From Tetrahymena elliotti 4EA (taxonomy: Eukaryota > Ciliophora > Oligohymenophorea > Hymenostomatida > Tetrahymenidae), in contig JH720333.1 of NCBI GenBank assembly GCA_000231825.2, forward strand, positions 694,802 to 758,801: a stretch of DNA of 64,000 nucleotides. The letters are read 5' to 3'. Below are positions 26,498 through 37,654 of this stretch, piece after piece. The number at the start of each line of letters is the position of its first letter. Within the stretch, counting starts at the first letter, position 1. Below the pieces are notes generated by a model. The model did no database searches and was not told the DNA's origin. It worked only from the letters and a program-made list of their open reading frames with translations. A program made the position numbers and the translations under genes.

Positions 26498-27643
26498 TTT
26501 GCTATTATTGTATTTGCTTTTGTAATTAATTTCTTAGAAATCCTAAATTAATTTGTAATGATTATAGTTTATAATGGTTTTAATATCAAAACTATTAACA
26601 AAGTTTTTTGAAATGTGCTGTTGATTATTTTAAAGTTTCCTACTTGTTTTTTATGTTTTCAATAAATAATATTTATTTCTTTTCAATACAAAAAAAGGCC
26701 AGACATTTTTTTTGAATTTGAATAAATAATCACCTTATTCATTTTTATATACTAAAAATATGTAACAAAGAATTATTTTAAAATTATAATCAGGTATTTA
26801 ATAAATAGTTTGGGAAATTTTATTTAAATATAAATCAGACTTAAAAAAGAATATCTCAAGAACATCTTACTTTTATCAAAAATTAAATTCCACCAATAAA
26901 TAATAATAAAAACAACCTGAAATATATTTTACAAATTGCATTCGCTTATTTACATGAGTTATTATTTTCCTGTTTAATCTATTAAATTTAGTGTATAATT
27001 TTGAAAAAATTTGTTTAACGCAATCAAAAATTAGCATGAGGAAAAAACTCTTTTAGATTGGAGCCTGCGTAGACTTAATACAAACAAATTCAAAATTTAT
27101 AAATTTATTTTTAAGAAATTTCTTAATTCAATCTTTACCTTAATAAACTATTTCTGCATTTGAAATAGGAATAAGGAAAGATGCATTCACTGAGTTTTTC
27201 TATTTTAATTTTAAAATATTTGAGTTTGAAAATTAATTTTATTTTAAATAATAGTTGAAATAGAAAGGTATTATCTATATGAGTTTATATGATAAATTTG
27301 GATATAGAATAAATTAAAAGTTGATTAACTTTGATGATTTTAAGTTTATTGAGTAAAATTATTTACACTAAATAATGATAAATTTGAATAATAAATAGTT
27401 GAATAAAATAATTTTTATAATATTAATTTATATATACACATTGTTTGTTGCATTTATTATTATTAGGAGAGAAAGAAGATTTCGAGAAGAAGGAGAGAAA
27501 GAATTATAAATAGAGTTATTATTTATTACTAAAATTGGTGTTGGTTTGTTTTGAAGAGGTTATTATTTTTTTAATTGTTCATGTATTTATTTACAAAAGG
27601 TATATTTAAAAATTTTGTTTGTTAATTGATTAGTTAGATAGTT
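26498..27643. other. Intergenic between the two receptor-like genes
   Basis: About 1.1 kb, AT-rich, with a short purine-rich run near 27465-27510. Contains the promoter of the RING gene and the 3' end of its neighbour. No coding signal. Confidence 0.55.
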
Positions 27644-30600
27644 TCAGATATTCTTAGATTCATTTAATAAATTATTAACACTCAAGAGGAAATGATCATT
27701 AATTTATTAAGTCATCTTAGACAAATTTTCTATTTGGTTGTTTTTATCAAAAATACTTGGAAAATTCAAGTTATTATTTAAAAGGACGTGATTCATATTC
27801 TTCTATTTCTTTATTTCTTATGATTCCTCAAACAAATTTTCGCTAATAAATTAAAAGTCCTTAATATCGAATATTTCTTGCTATTTTAAATCATTATTTA
27901 TATGACGGATTTTTTTGACGGTATCTCCAAATTCATTAGAACTAGAGGAAAAGAAAGACTTATCGTTGGTTTCAGATGTGTAAAAGAAAGGATCATATTT
28001 ACTTTCTTAATTTACGCTGTCTCCCATCTGCTCTTAGAAGTTGTCCATGAATCTCTAGCTCTGGAAGTCAGATGCAAGGATGGAGGTGTTGGATTAGCTG
28101 CTTGCTGATCCACTTAACTCCATTTAGTTTAATATTTCTTCTTCAAAATTAACAGACTGTTACTAAAATGTCAAGTGAAACATTAATTGTTTATCGTTTG
28201 AGTTTGGTTTAAGTTAAGATGGTGGTAGAGGAGGAGATGATTAGCTTTAATACTAATAAATATTATTGCTAATATATGAAGATTCAACTTAATTTTTGAG
28301 CAATTTTAATTCTGTTTAATTAGTGTTTTTAAGGCTGCAGCTTGCACTTTTATATTTATTTATTGAATGGGTAGAAAGGGGTTGCGAATTACAATGATTT
28401 TTGCAATCAAAAAAAAATTAGCTTTTTTGAAGATTTTATTTTTTTTAATCATGATTTAATTAATTATAAATTTTGATATTATGCGCCTATAAACAAATGC
28501 TGCATTTCTATTAATTAATTTTTTAAATTTGTTATTGGGGATTGTAATAAGAAAATTTTTAATTTTAACTATTAGGTTTTTTTTATATTGCAGAAATCAC
28601 GTGAGGTGATTATGAGTAAAAAGTACTTTAAGTAAACCAGTCCAGCTCTTGCTGCCTAAATTATTATTAATAACATTTTTTAAATTATTTGTAACTATGT
28701 GGAGAGTAAGAGTGCAATCCACATTGATTTGTGTTCCATTAATTAAATTTCTTATTTTTTTATTTTTTTTTTGTAGCTTTTTCATCTTAGATATTTTGAA
28801 ACTAAAGTCTATAATTCTTCAACATCAAATTGCTCTTTCTGCAAAGCTATTTCTACCCAAAACCAGATTATTTTATTGTTGAATTAAAATTCACATTTCT
28901 TTTCTCTTTCTTTTAAATTTAATTTCCTGCCTCACCATCTCCTAACACAGTTCTTTTTGCATAAGAATTGACTACCACAGACTCTTCCTAATTTCTTGAA
29001 GGTTAAATAGAATTTTCTGAGCTACTATTGGTCTGTGTTGAACGCGATGAATTATATTTTTGTAGTAAATTTAGTTCTGAAGATTAATAACTTATGAATT
29101 CTTATGTTTTTTAGTTATACTGTTTTGTAGCCTTACAATTTTATTAATTGAATTAATCTTAGAAATCCTAGCAATAGATATTATTTTACTATTTAAAATT
29201 GCAAGGGAAATTTATTGATTGATCAGAAGGAACGATGAATTCCTTGTCATCAAATTAAATTTAATTTTAATTATTCTGGTGTTATTAGTCAAAAACCTGA
29301 TTGCCTTAATTTTAAAATTAATTAATTCCAAAATTATTTTTATAAAACATGCCCTAACTTAATTAATTGCTGAAAAAATAATCCATTTTATTTTTAATAT
29401 TTTATTACTGGATAGGGTATTCGCTTTCATTTTAAAAGGAAAATCCCCTTTCTTTCAAACTACTACTGAATATCTTTTCTCCCTACTGCTTGTAATTATT
29501 ACCTTCTTCTTAATTAAATCCAAGTCTAAAAGTCTCAGAATCAAATTAATTAGAGTCTTTATTATTCGTAGTCAACTATGAAACATTCGGATAACAGAAT
29601 TAGCCCATTTGGGAATCTGATTTATGTGAATTTAATTGTGCATTATTTTAAAACGTGAAATCTTAATGAAAATCAGTGTTGATATTTTTAACGCATTTAA
29701 ATTAATTTTAATTTGAGTTTTTTAAACGGCGTAAGTAATTATTCTGATGATTTTTGTTATCGTTTTCAATTTCAAAAGCAGGAATTTAAAAAGTTTTCAA
29801 AATTTAATTATTTTTTTAAATATAGCGGAATTGATCAATATAATACTCTTAGTTGTACTGAAATTCTTGAATATCTTTAAATTAGTTATAGCATTATTAT
29901 TTTTCTTCTTCTTAATCATCTTAACTGCATTAAGCTGCACGTTTCTCTTCATTCTTTTATTAAATTAGACCATAGTTAATAATTTCATTCATTTACGCAG
30001 GTCTTTAGGCAAGTGTTGGATAATTATCTTGAGAAATTATTAGCTTATTCACTCGTTTGCTTCTCTCCTTTTACAAGTCTTATAATGAGTAATTTTCCAT
30101 TGATTAAGAAGAATTAAGCATACTAGATTGATTTGTAAATTATCTATGTTAAATTACTAAATTTTAAGTTTATTCTTAATCATTCTCAATCTCAATTTCT
30201 TAGTCAATATCTTTTATTGAGGTATTTTTACCTTGAGATCCTAAATTAGCATTTTATTGGCTAGAATCGCTCTGATTTGGAAAATACTTATCTTTGTAGC
30301 TTTTTATGCACTACTAAATATTTTCCTAGCACAAGCATCCTCCACATAACAAAATGATAACTAAGAGAGCTATTTTTGATTTATTTTATTCAATAAACTC
30401 CTCCAAATTAAGAGATGTTTAGTAGCAAATATTTATACGCTTGATTAGTTTCAATTGTTATTTTTTAATCTAAAATGAGCCTGAATTTTTACTCTTCTCT
30501 GTAAGACAAATTTCTTGATTATTAAAAGTTCTTTTTTCTTTGCATTCATAATTTTTCTAACAATCATATATAGAAAAGAAGAAAGACTCGTCTTAATACA

Positions 30601-32032
30601 AACAAGCCTTTACATAAAATTATATTTTATTTCCATCTGAGAGAAAAAATCCTTTTATTTAATTAGAATCTGTTTTACTGAACAAAATTTAAGAGAAGTT
30701 TTTTAAACTTTAATTAACGTTTGTTTTGTTCAAGCTATTTTCGCTAAATTAAGTTTCATTAACATCTAATAGACAATTTTTTAATTAAATAGAGCTTTGC
30801 TTCTAAGATGTTTGGTTCAAATGCAGCTTAGATATAAGTATGTCTTCATCCATGCTTTACACAACATGCCTATTAAAACTTGCAACTGTTTCTTACTCTG
30901 GTTTAATTACTAATTAATCGAATACCAATTCATTTTTCTAAGTAGACTCAAAAATCAAAATAATGCTTAGACTTTATTAATTTTTTAGGACAATACTTTA
31001 AAGCTAGAAAGTAGCTGCTAGCTTATTTGCCTGAAATAATTTATGATAATTTAATGTATGAATCTCAGTTACTGAATTTTTCTGTTTTTAAAATACCGGA
31101 CTATCCAGAATCTTTAATTCCAAAAATCCTACTTTAAGTGAATTATCAACACAGACTAGATATTGCTAATCATCTGATAAAGAGCAATTAAGAAAATAAT
31201 GACAACTTTCACTGGGCTTAATTAAAAATGTATGTATATCCTCCTCATGGTATTAATTCATTTATTGATTACTATCTTCGTCTTAACCATTTAAAACCTT
31301 TTAATTAGATTCATTCAAATTCACCCCAATTTTAACTAAATGAAATTCTTTTTTATCTTGTGAAACCTGATTTTCAATGAGTAAATTCAGGTATATAAAT
31401 GACTTCTCACTTTATTTATTCCCTCTAATCTATTTGATAATAAATATAAATTTTAATAATATCTAATTTTATACTAATTTTAATTTTAAAAAGATAATAT
31501 TTTTTGTTTTATTTAAAATTTAAATATTTAATCTTACATTTCTTGCATTATTTTCCACTTTATATGCTAAATTCCCTTGTCTTGAACTAGTAGCAGCAGC
31601 AACTGGATTTTTATTATTATTTTACTGAGAAACATGAAGATCTTTTTCATTTAGATTTTATAATGGCGAAACATCTTTTACTGAGTTATCGAATGTAAAT
31701 ATAAGTAATTTATTCCTTTTAGATTCCAACACAATAAAAAATTATTCTTAGTGTCTTATTAAATGAATTTATTTGACATACTTTTCTTCGATAGGAACTC
31801 TTTGAATAATTTCAAACCTGAAAAAGTCATACAAATTTAAAGTCAAATCAATAGAAGAATAAATAAAACAAATATGTATAGACTAATCACAGTGCACTAA
31901 TGTGCTTGATATATCTAATGTTTAAACTTAAGAGTATAGATGCAACTCATCAACTTCTAAAATACTACCAGTACATTCCATTCTAACATTAGATAGTAAG
32001 AAGAATAACGTTACCGCTAACTAAAATATCAT
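27644..32032 (-). CDS. Receptor-like single-pass membrane protein with giant Gln/Asn-rich tail (neighbour of the RING gene)
   Basis: ATG at 32032-32030, one phase-0 intron 31430-31537, stop at 27646-27644; 1426 residues. Signal peptide MIFQLAVTLFFLLSNVRM, then an ectodomain of about 490 residues. A short hydrophobic helix near 518-533 (IALLVIILLCGGCLC) follows. The cytosolic tail of almost 900 residues is dense in Gln, Asn and Ser. Inside the tail, residues 1141-1144 are CSIC, followed about 30 residues on by FFDCKNHCN and later SASC. This looks like the start of a RING-type zinc cluster but the pattern is incomplete, and another 280 residues follow it. Same orientation and architecture as the RING gene next to it, so probably a diverged paralogue (inference). 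Plus-strand ORFs at 27902, 28649 and 29747 are shadows. Confidence 0.8.
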
Positions 32033-33404
32033 AATATTTGATTGATGAAGTTATTACACTTATATTCTTTTGATTTATTTCTTTTTCTTTTTTCTTGTTC
32101 TACAATAATATAATATACATTATTAATTGTAAAAGCCAAAACAAACAATCAAACAAGCAGCAAAAAAAATCAATTAATAAAGAAATAAAGAAAAAAAAGA
32201 AAAAAATAAAAAGAAAAATTTATTCAATCTTAATAAATTATGAATGATTTGATAAATACTAGTTAGATCAATTTTAAATGTTAATTATATTATTATTTAT
32301 ATCAATTTATTAGAACAGATCTATCTTTTTAGACCTTTTCTTTTCATAATTATTTGCATTCAGACATGCATTAATTTTAAATTAAAAAAAATCATATTTA
32401 ATCAGGTAGGTGGTGGCTTATTCCAAAAAAATAAAAAGAAGTGCTCACTATTTATCGTAGAATAATCACTGCATCACATTGTTTAAATTTTTATTTTTTA
32501 GTAAGCTAAAATTTTTTATTTTTTTTAAATCCTCCTAATTGATATTTATTTTCTGCTAAGAAAAAACTCATATTATGATAAAAATTTAATCTAATTTTTC
32601 TTTGTTCGAAATTCCTCTGCATGCTAACATAAGGCAAATACGAAATAAAAGAAAAAAAATCTCTTTATTTTAGCCACTACTTTGATTAAGTTACAAAAGA
32701 ATTAATAGAAATCAATTAGCCAATAATAGATTTCTTGACTCTATTAAAAATTAATAACAAAAATTTTAAATAAATCAATATCTTTAAGAAAAATTTTTTC
32801 TATTCTAATAAAGGAAATACATTGAAATTGTATTTTCTTTCTATAAATCGATTGATAGATAGGTATATAAATCTATATTCAGCTTAATTGTGTCCTACTG
32901 ATATCATAAATAAGTGATTATTGCTAATGTAAGGGTAAAATATAAACTTTTTTAATTAATTACATAATAATATGTAAATTTTGTGGGTATTTATTACACT
33001 TTTAATTATTTCTCGAATTAATCTTTAACAAAAACGAAGTAAGTCATTATTTATTTATTTTAAAATTTAATAAATTAATTTTAATTGTATTTTTAAAAAA
33101 TAGTCTAAATATATTTACTTTTTTTTAATTTATTCTCTCAAAATCAAATTTCTTCAAATTACTAATTCAATCATTAATCAAAATTAAAATTTTTTTCTAC
33201 TTCTCAAATAAAATATAAATTAATTTTTATTGTAAAATCAAATAATTTTAATAAAAATATTGCCAAGTATGTTTTGTTTTTAATATAGCTATTATTCGGA
33301 TTTTAAATTTTGTCTAAATATCTTGGACATAAATTCTATTAATTAAATTAATTGATTCCTAAGATATTTATTTGCTCTAAAATTCTATCAGTTTACTAAG
33401 AATA
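32033..33404. other. Divergent intergenic region
   Basis: About 1.4 kb between divergently transcribed genes, so it should hold both promoters. It has A-rich runs near 32150-32220 and long T runs, but no recognisable gene. Confidence 0.55.
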
Positions 33405-35072
33405 ATGGAAGAATTTAACTCTGAAATTCAAAGAGAAATTTTAGAAAACTAATTAGGGAGCTTTATTTAAAGGTATTTGTCTTTGAATACTTTAAACCGG
33501 TAGCTCTAAATTCCATACTAATCCTCTTAGAGTGTGAAATAGGAGTCTGAAAATATAAATGAAGATGATGATGATAATCATGCTAATCCTATGCAGGATC
33601 TAAAAATATTTAATTTTTCTTCCATTAGTGCTTAAAATTATTACTTAAACTACATTCGTAATTTATAAAGCACAAAAATTTAGATAGAATTCAGATACTA
33701 GCCATAATCCTATTCTTTATTCAACACATTATTTGAGCTGATAAGTAACAACCAATTTATTAAAAAAGTTCATCTGAAATTTCATTATTAAATGGAAAGA
33801 GAAGAAATTAGTTTATTAAACCAAATTATGAGAAAAACTGATCTTAAAGAATTCATGTTAACTCTTGAGCACAACTAATTAGTTACTTAAATTTTTAATA
33901 CTATTAGCGAAGTACTCTACACAAGTGAAAGTCTTGAATCATTCTCACTTGAAATTCTAAATTATCCAATTAAATCATATGATACTTAAATCCTAAGTAA
34001 AGGAATTAGCAAAAACAAATCTTTGAAGGAGATTGAAATCATAAGTTATTTTTTAATTCACGAATATCAGCTTATTATAGAAGCAATAAGTAAGTTAGAG
34101 TAATTAGAAATAGTTAGACTTGATTTAACTTATTCAACTGATTATATCTCTGATGCAATAGAATAAATAGGTTTATAAATAGCTAGTCAATTGAAAAACT
34201 TAAAAGAAATTTATGTTTAATTTAAGCATTTTAGAATAATCGATAAAAATTCTATTGTTAAACTTCTAGAATGTATATACTCTAATCAATCTATAACTAC
34301 TATTAGTATTTAATTCCCATTTACTACTTTTGACATAGAAGAATTCATACCATTCAATCATGTAGCTTAAAGATAATAACCTATTAAGTTACATTTAGAT
34401 ATAAGAATAACAACAAATTCTGCAATCGATTATTTACTTTAAATTTTTAGGTTGAACACATTTAAAATTCTAGATATCAAGAGTGCTAAAAATATTCATA
34501 CAAGGATAGGAAGACTTCTTAACTCATAAATTATGTACGACAATAAAATAGAATATCTTAGCTTATAGTGTTCTTATAATGATTTCATATAGCTTGAAGA
34601 TGGTCTTTAATAAAGCAATTAAATTAATAATGTATGTCTAGCTATAAAATTTGACACAGTTGATTTTGTTAGACTAAAAGTAATTGGTAATGTTTTATAA
34701 AAGATCCAAAAACTTAGTCATTTAAACCTGGTATTTACTGATTGTAAGTATGATGTCAAGCATCTCACAAATTTAATAGTTAATAAATTATCAAGTAAAC
34801 AGCTTATGGTTTACATGAGATTGACTCTCTTTAAATTTTCATCAAAGCAAGATTAATTAATTCAGTTCTTTGAAGAAAATATTAATTCTAGAGTTATATT
34901 AGACATTAATCCTCACAACTACACCATTCAAGACCCTTACCTCCATTTTATAAACATCACAGCAAAAGAATAGATTCTAGCTATTTACAAAATTAGTTAT
35001 TTCAACTAAAATATTGCCCCTCTTCTACACTATAATCCATAATTTATTTTTTCTGATTTGTATATTGACTGA
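33405..35072 (+). CDS. Leucine-rich-repeat-like protein, single exon
   Basis: Uninterrupted reading frame of 555 codons under the ciliate code, starting MEEFNSEIQREILENQLGSF, stop TGA 35070-35072. After an acidic stretch (NINEDDDDNH, about residues 50-60) there are recurring Leu/Ile-spaced segments that look like degenerate ribonuclease-inhibitor-type leucine-rich repeats: LKEFMLTLEHNQ, LESFSLEILNYP, LKEIEIISYF, LEIVRLDLTYS, LKEIYVQFKHF, FKILDIKSAKN, IEYLSLQCSYN, LSHLNLVFTDC. No signal peptide or membrane helix, so probably cytosolic and protein-binding. Ciliate genomes carry many such LRR proteins; no specific orthologue was recognised. Confidence 0.8.
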
Positions 35073-35867
35073 TGCATTTTGTTTTTTAAACTTTTTATCC
35101 GTAGAATAATATCCAAAAAGATTATTTTAAATATTCCAATTTTTTAACAATAATTTAAAAAGTTGTACTATCAAATTCTTCATTTCTTATAAATTGTATA
35201 AACAATCATTTTGAAAAAAGCAATAAATTTGAATTTATTAAAAAAAAAACTTAAGGATATTAATTTTTCAATAAAAGATTTTTTATTTAATAGGTTTTAA
35301 AAAATTTAAGAAATTGTTTAATAAATTTGATTTGATAAACTGATTTTAGAGGAAAATATTTTTTTTTTGAGTTATTTGACATCTTAGACACATCTTTATA
35401 GTAAAATAAGAAAAAACAAAATATTTTTTAATTTATTCTAACAAAAAAGCAGATTATTTTAAAGCTTATCAAATTTAAATTTTAGGATTAATATTAGGTG
35501 AAAACTTTTGAGTTGATAAGTTGGTTATAATATTTTATTGAAAATCATTTAATTTAAATCTAAAAATCTTTCAAATAATAAATATTGATTTAAATTATTT
35601 TTCTTTATTAAATGAATGAATGTAATTTCTAGAAAATAGAATAAATTTCTAGCCATTTAAATTAATTAAATGATAAAAACAGAGATTCATCTATCTGTAT
35701 TTTAACAAATGTCTTAATTTAATATGTTGAAATTAAATAAGATAGTTTTTAATACAAATAATTAACAATATTTATATTAAAATTTACAAAACAATATTTT
35801 TAAATTATTTATCATTTTTAAAAAACAAAAAGCAAATTTATCTTAGAATTCAAGCTATATCGTTTTG
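35073..35867. other. Intergenic, AT-rich
   Basis: Spacer upstream of the selenoprotein gene; nothing recognised. Confidence 0.6.
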
Positions 35868-36617
35868 ATGAGCAAATAGCAAATCGAGAAGGTTGTATTT
35901 ACGATCTTCCTCGTTTTGGCTGCTATTGATATCACACTTACTCAGATTAATCATAAAAATCCTGTAGTTAACAACATAGATAATGAATAATTCAGGAATG
36001 CAAACTAAGATGATTAATATTATAACACAGAGAATAAAAACAGTGATTATTAAGAAAGTAATAATAACTTTAATGATGAACATATAGAAACAACTCATCA
36101 TTAGAAGTATGAAAATAATAAGGAAAGAATAAGAAACAAAAGAAAGAGTAATAACAGTACAAGCAGCTATTAAAAAAGAGGAGGATAAAAGTTTGTTTTA
36201 GTATAATATTGTACTGGGTGATCTTATAAAGGCAATTTTATGCAATTAAAACAAGCCATAGAATCTAGCATTCCTAATGTATAAGTTGAGGGTACTGAAT
36301 ACCCTGTAACACCCTAAAAGCAGTTACTTTGTAATATACTTACTGCTATTCAATACGGAGGAATTGCACTTATTTTGTTTGGAGATACCTTGTTTTAAAT
36401 GCTTAAATTTGCACCCCCACAATGGTACAACTCACTAAAAGAAAACAAATGGACAGCAATGATTTTCTTTTTCATGGTGGGTAATATGATAATATCATAA
36501 ATCTCTTAGAGCGGAGCTTTTGAAGTTTTCTGTAATGATAACTTAATATTTTCTAAGCTTGAATCAAATAGAATGCCTAGCTTAAATGAAATATTAGATC
36601 CAATTTCAAATATGTGA
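35868..36617 (+). CDS. SELENOT: Selenoprotein T (in-frame TGA = selenocysteine)
   Basis: Single exon of 249 codons plus stop TGA at 36615-36617. The codon at 36219-36221 (position 118) is TGA in the context Y-C-T-G-U-S-Y-K-G-N-F, the CxxU redox motif of selenoprotein T. Downstream the family hallmarks continue in the same frame: QLKQAIESSIPNVQVEG, a hydrophobic segment (IQYGGIALILFGDTLF), QWYNSLKENKW, MIFFFMVGNMI, SGAFEVFCND and FSKLESNRMPSLNEIL. The first ~115 residues are a signal-like helix (VVFTIFLVLAAIDITLTQI) and a long Asn-rich insert, making it longer than the roughly 195-residue animal protein. SELENOT is a thioredoxin-fold oxidoreductase of the ER membrane. A SECIS hairpin lies 84 nt after the stop. 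If TGA were a stop, the conserved two thirds of the protein would be untranslated. Confidence 0.92.
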
Positions 36618-36700
36618 AAAATCTATCAATGATTGATTCTTAGTTTACAGATATAAAATCAAATAAATGCTTTTAAATATTCAGTTTATAATTAAGTTTA

Positions 36701-36743
36701 ATGAAGTTGATTGACAAAACTCGAGAGAGAGTCTTTCAACTGA
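36701..36743 (+). promoter_or_regulatory. SECIS element (form II)
   Basis: 3'-UTR hairpin of SELENOT. ATGA (36701-36704) faces GA (36742-36743) as the non-Watson-Crick core. Helix AGTTGA (36705-36710) pairs with TCAACT (36736-36741), then GAC (36713-36715) with GTC (36731-36733). AAAA (36716-36719) sits in the 5' side bulge, 11 nt after the core, and a mini-stem CTC/GAG (36720-36722 with 36727-36729) caps a GAGA loop. These are the hallmarks of eukaryotic form II SECIS elements, which recruit SBP2 and eEFSec to decode UGA. A weaker lower helix may form from ATAAT upstream and ATTAT downstream. Confidence 0.85.
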
Positions 36744-37654
36744 ATATTATGCAGAGATCATTTTAATATTTACCATTGCTATTAAAGTGATCCTCTGCTA
36801 TTTCTTATTGTAAACTTTATATACATATTGTATTTATAAATTGGTTTCCATTTTTTATTTATTGTAAAACTATCTAAAGCATTAGCTAGCTCCTCTGTTT
36901 TAGTCACATTTATTTTAAAATAAGAATTTCTGCAAATGAAACTTTGAACAACATAAAATAAAAAAAAATATTTTATATGCTTATTATTAAAATCATATTG
37001 AATTGTAGCATTATTTTGTTTTCAACATTCTAATTAATATTTTCATTTGACAATCATTCATTCATCCATCATTTATTTTTTTCCCAAGCTATTCAAGCTA
37101 ACATCAAAAATATTTAAATTATAAAATAGCGTTATGGCCTTAATCTTATAAAATCTCATAAGATAATGTACAAATAATATTACTGAATTAGAAAATAATA
37201 AATATATTGATGATAGATAATACAATTAATGATTTTTTATTCATACTTAAATTTCCATTTTTTTTTGTTTGTAAAGATGAAGCTGAATAGTATAAATGTA
37301 GAAATAATAATAAATTTAATTGAATTAATTATTGTATTTAATATTTACTAAATAAATTTGAATATTTAAAAAAAATTATGATATAAATACTCTATTTCAT
37401 AATAAAAATTCTATCTACGAAAAGTAAATTTTTGTTATTTTTTGATGAATCCAGTTTATTTTTTTTTTTTGAAAAGTTTGGATTAGTAATTTATAATCAT
37501 CTAAGAAGTTTTGATCATCATCAAATTTTTTAATTAGAAAATTAAAAAAAAACTATAGCAGTAAAGTGGCAGAAATATTGCAAAACATATAAAACAAGAA
37601 AGGAAGGAGACAGTGACTAAATAAAACCTTTATTAAAAGATAGTATTAAGTTTG
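36744..37654. other. Intergenic, AT-rich
   Basis: About 900 bases between SELENOT and the kinase gene; nothing recognised besides the end of the SELENOT 3' UTR. Confidence 0.6.

Noticed and set aside
27902..28108. Plus-strand ORF starting MTDFFDGISKFIRTRGKERL
   Set aside because: Antisense shadow of the Gln/Asn-rich tail of the 27644-32032 gene.
36219..36221. TGA as ordinary stop ending a 117-residue protein
   Set aside because: Family-conserved SELENOT sequence continues in frame for 131 residues and a SECIS hairpin follows; a stop reading explains neither.
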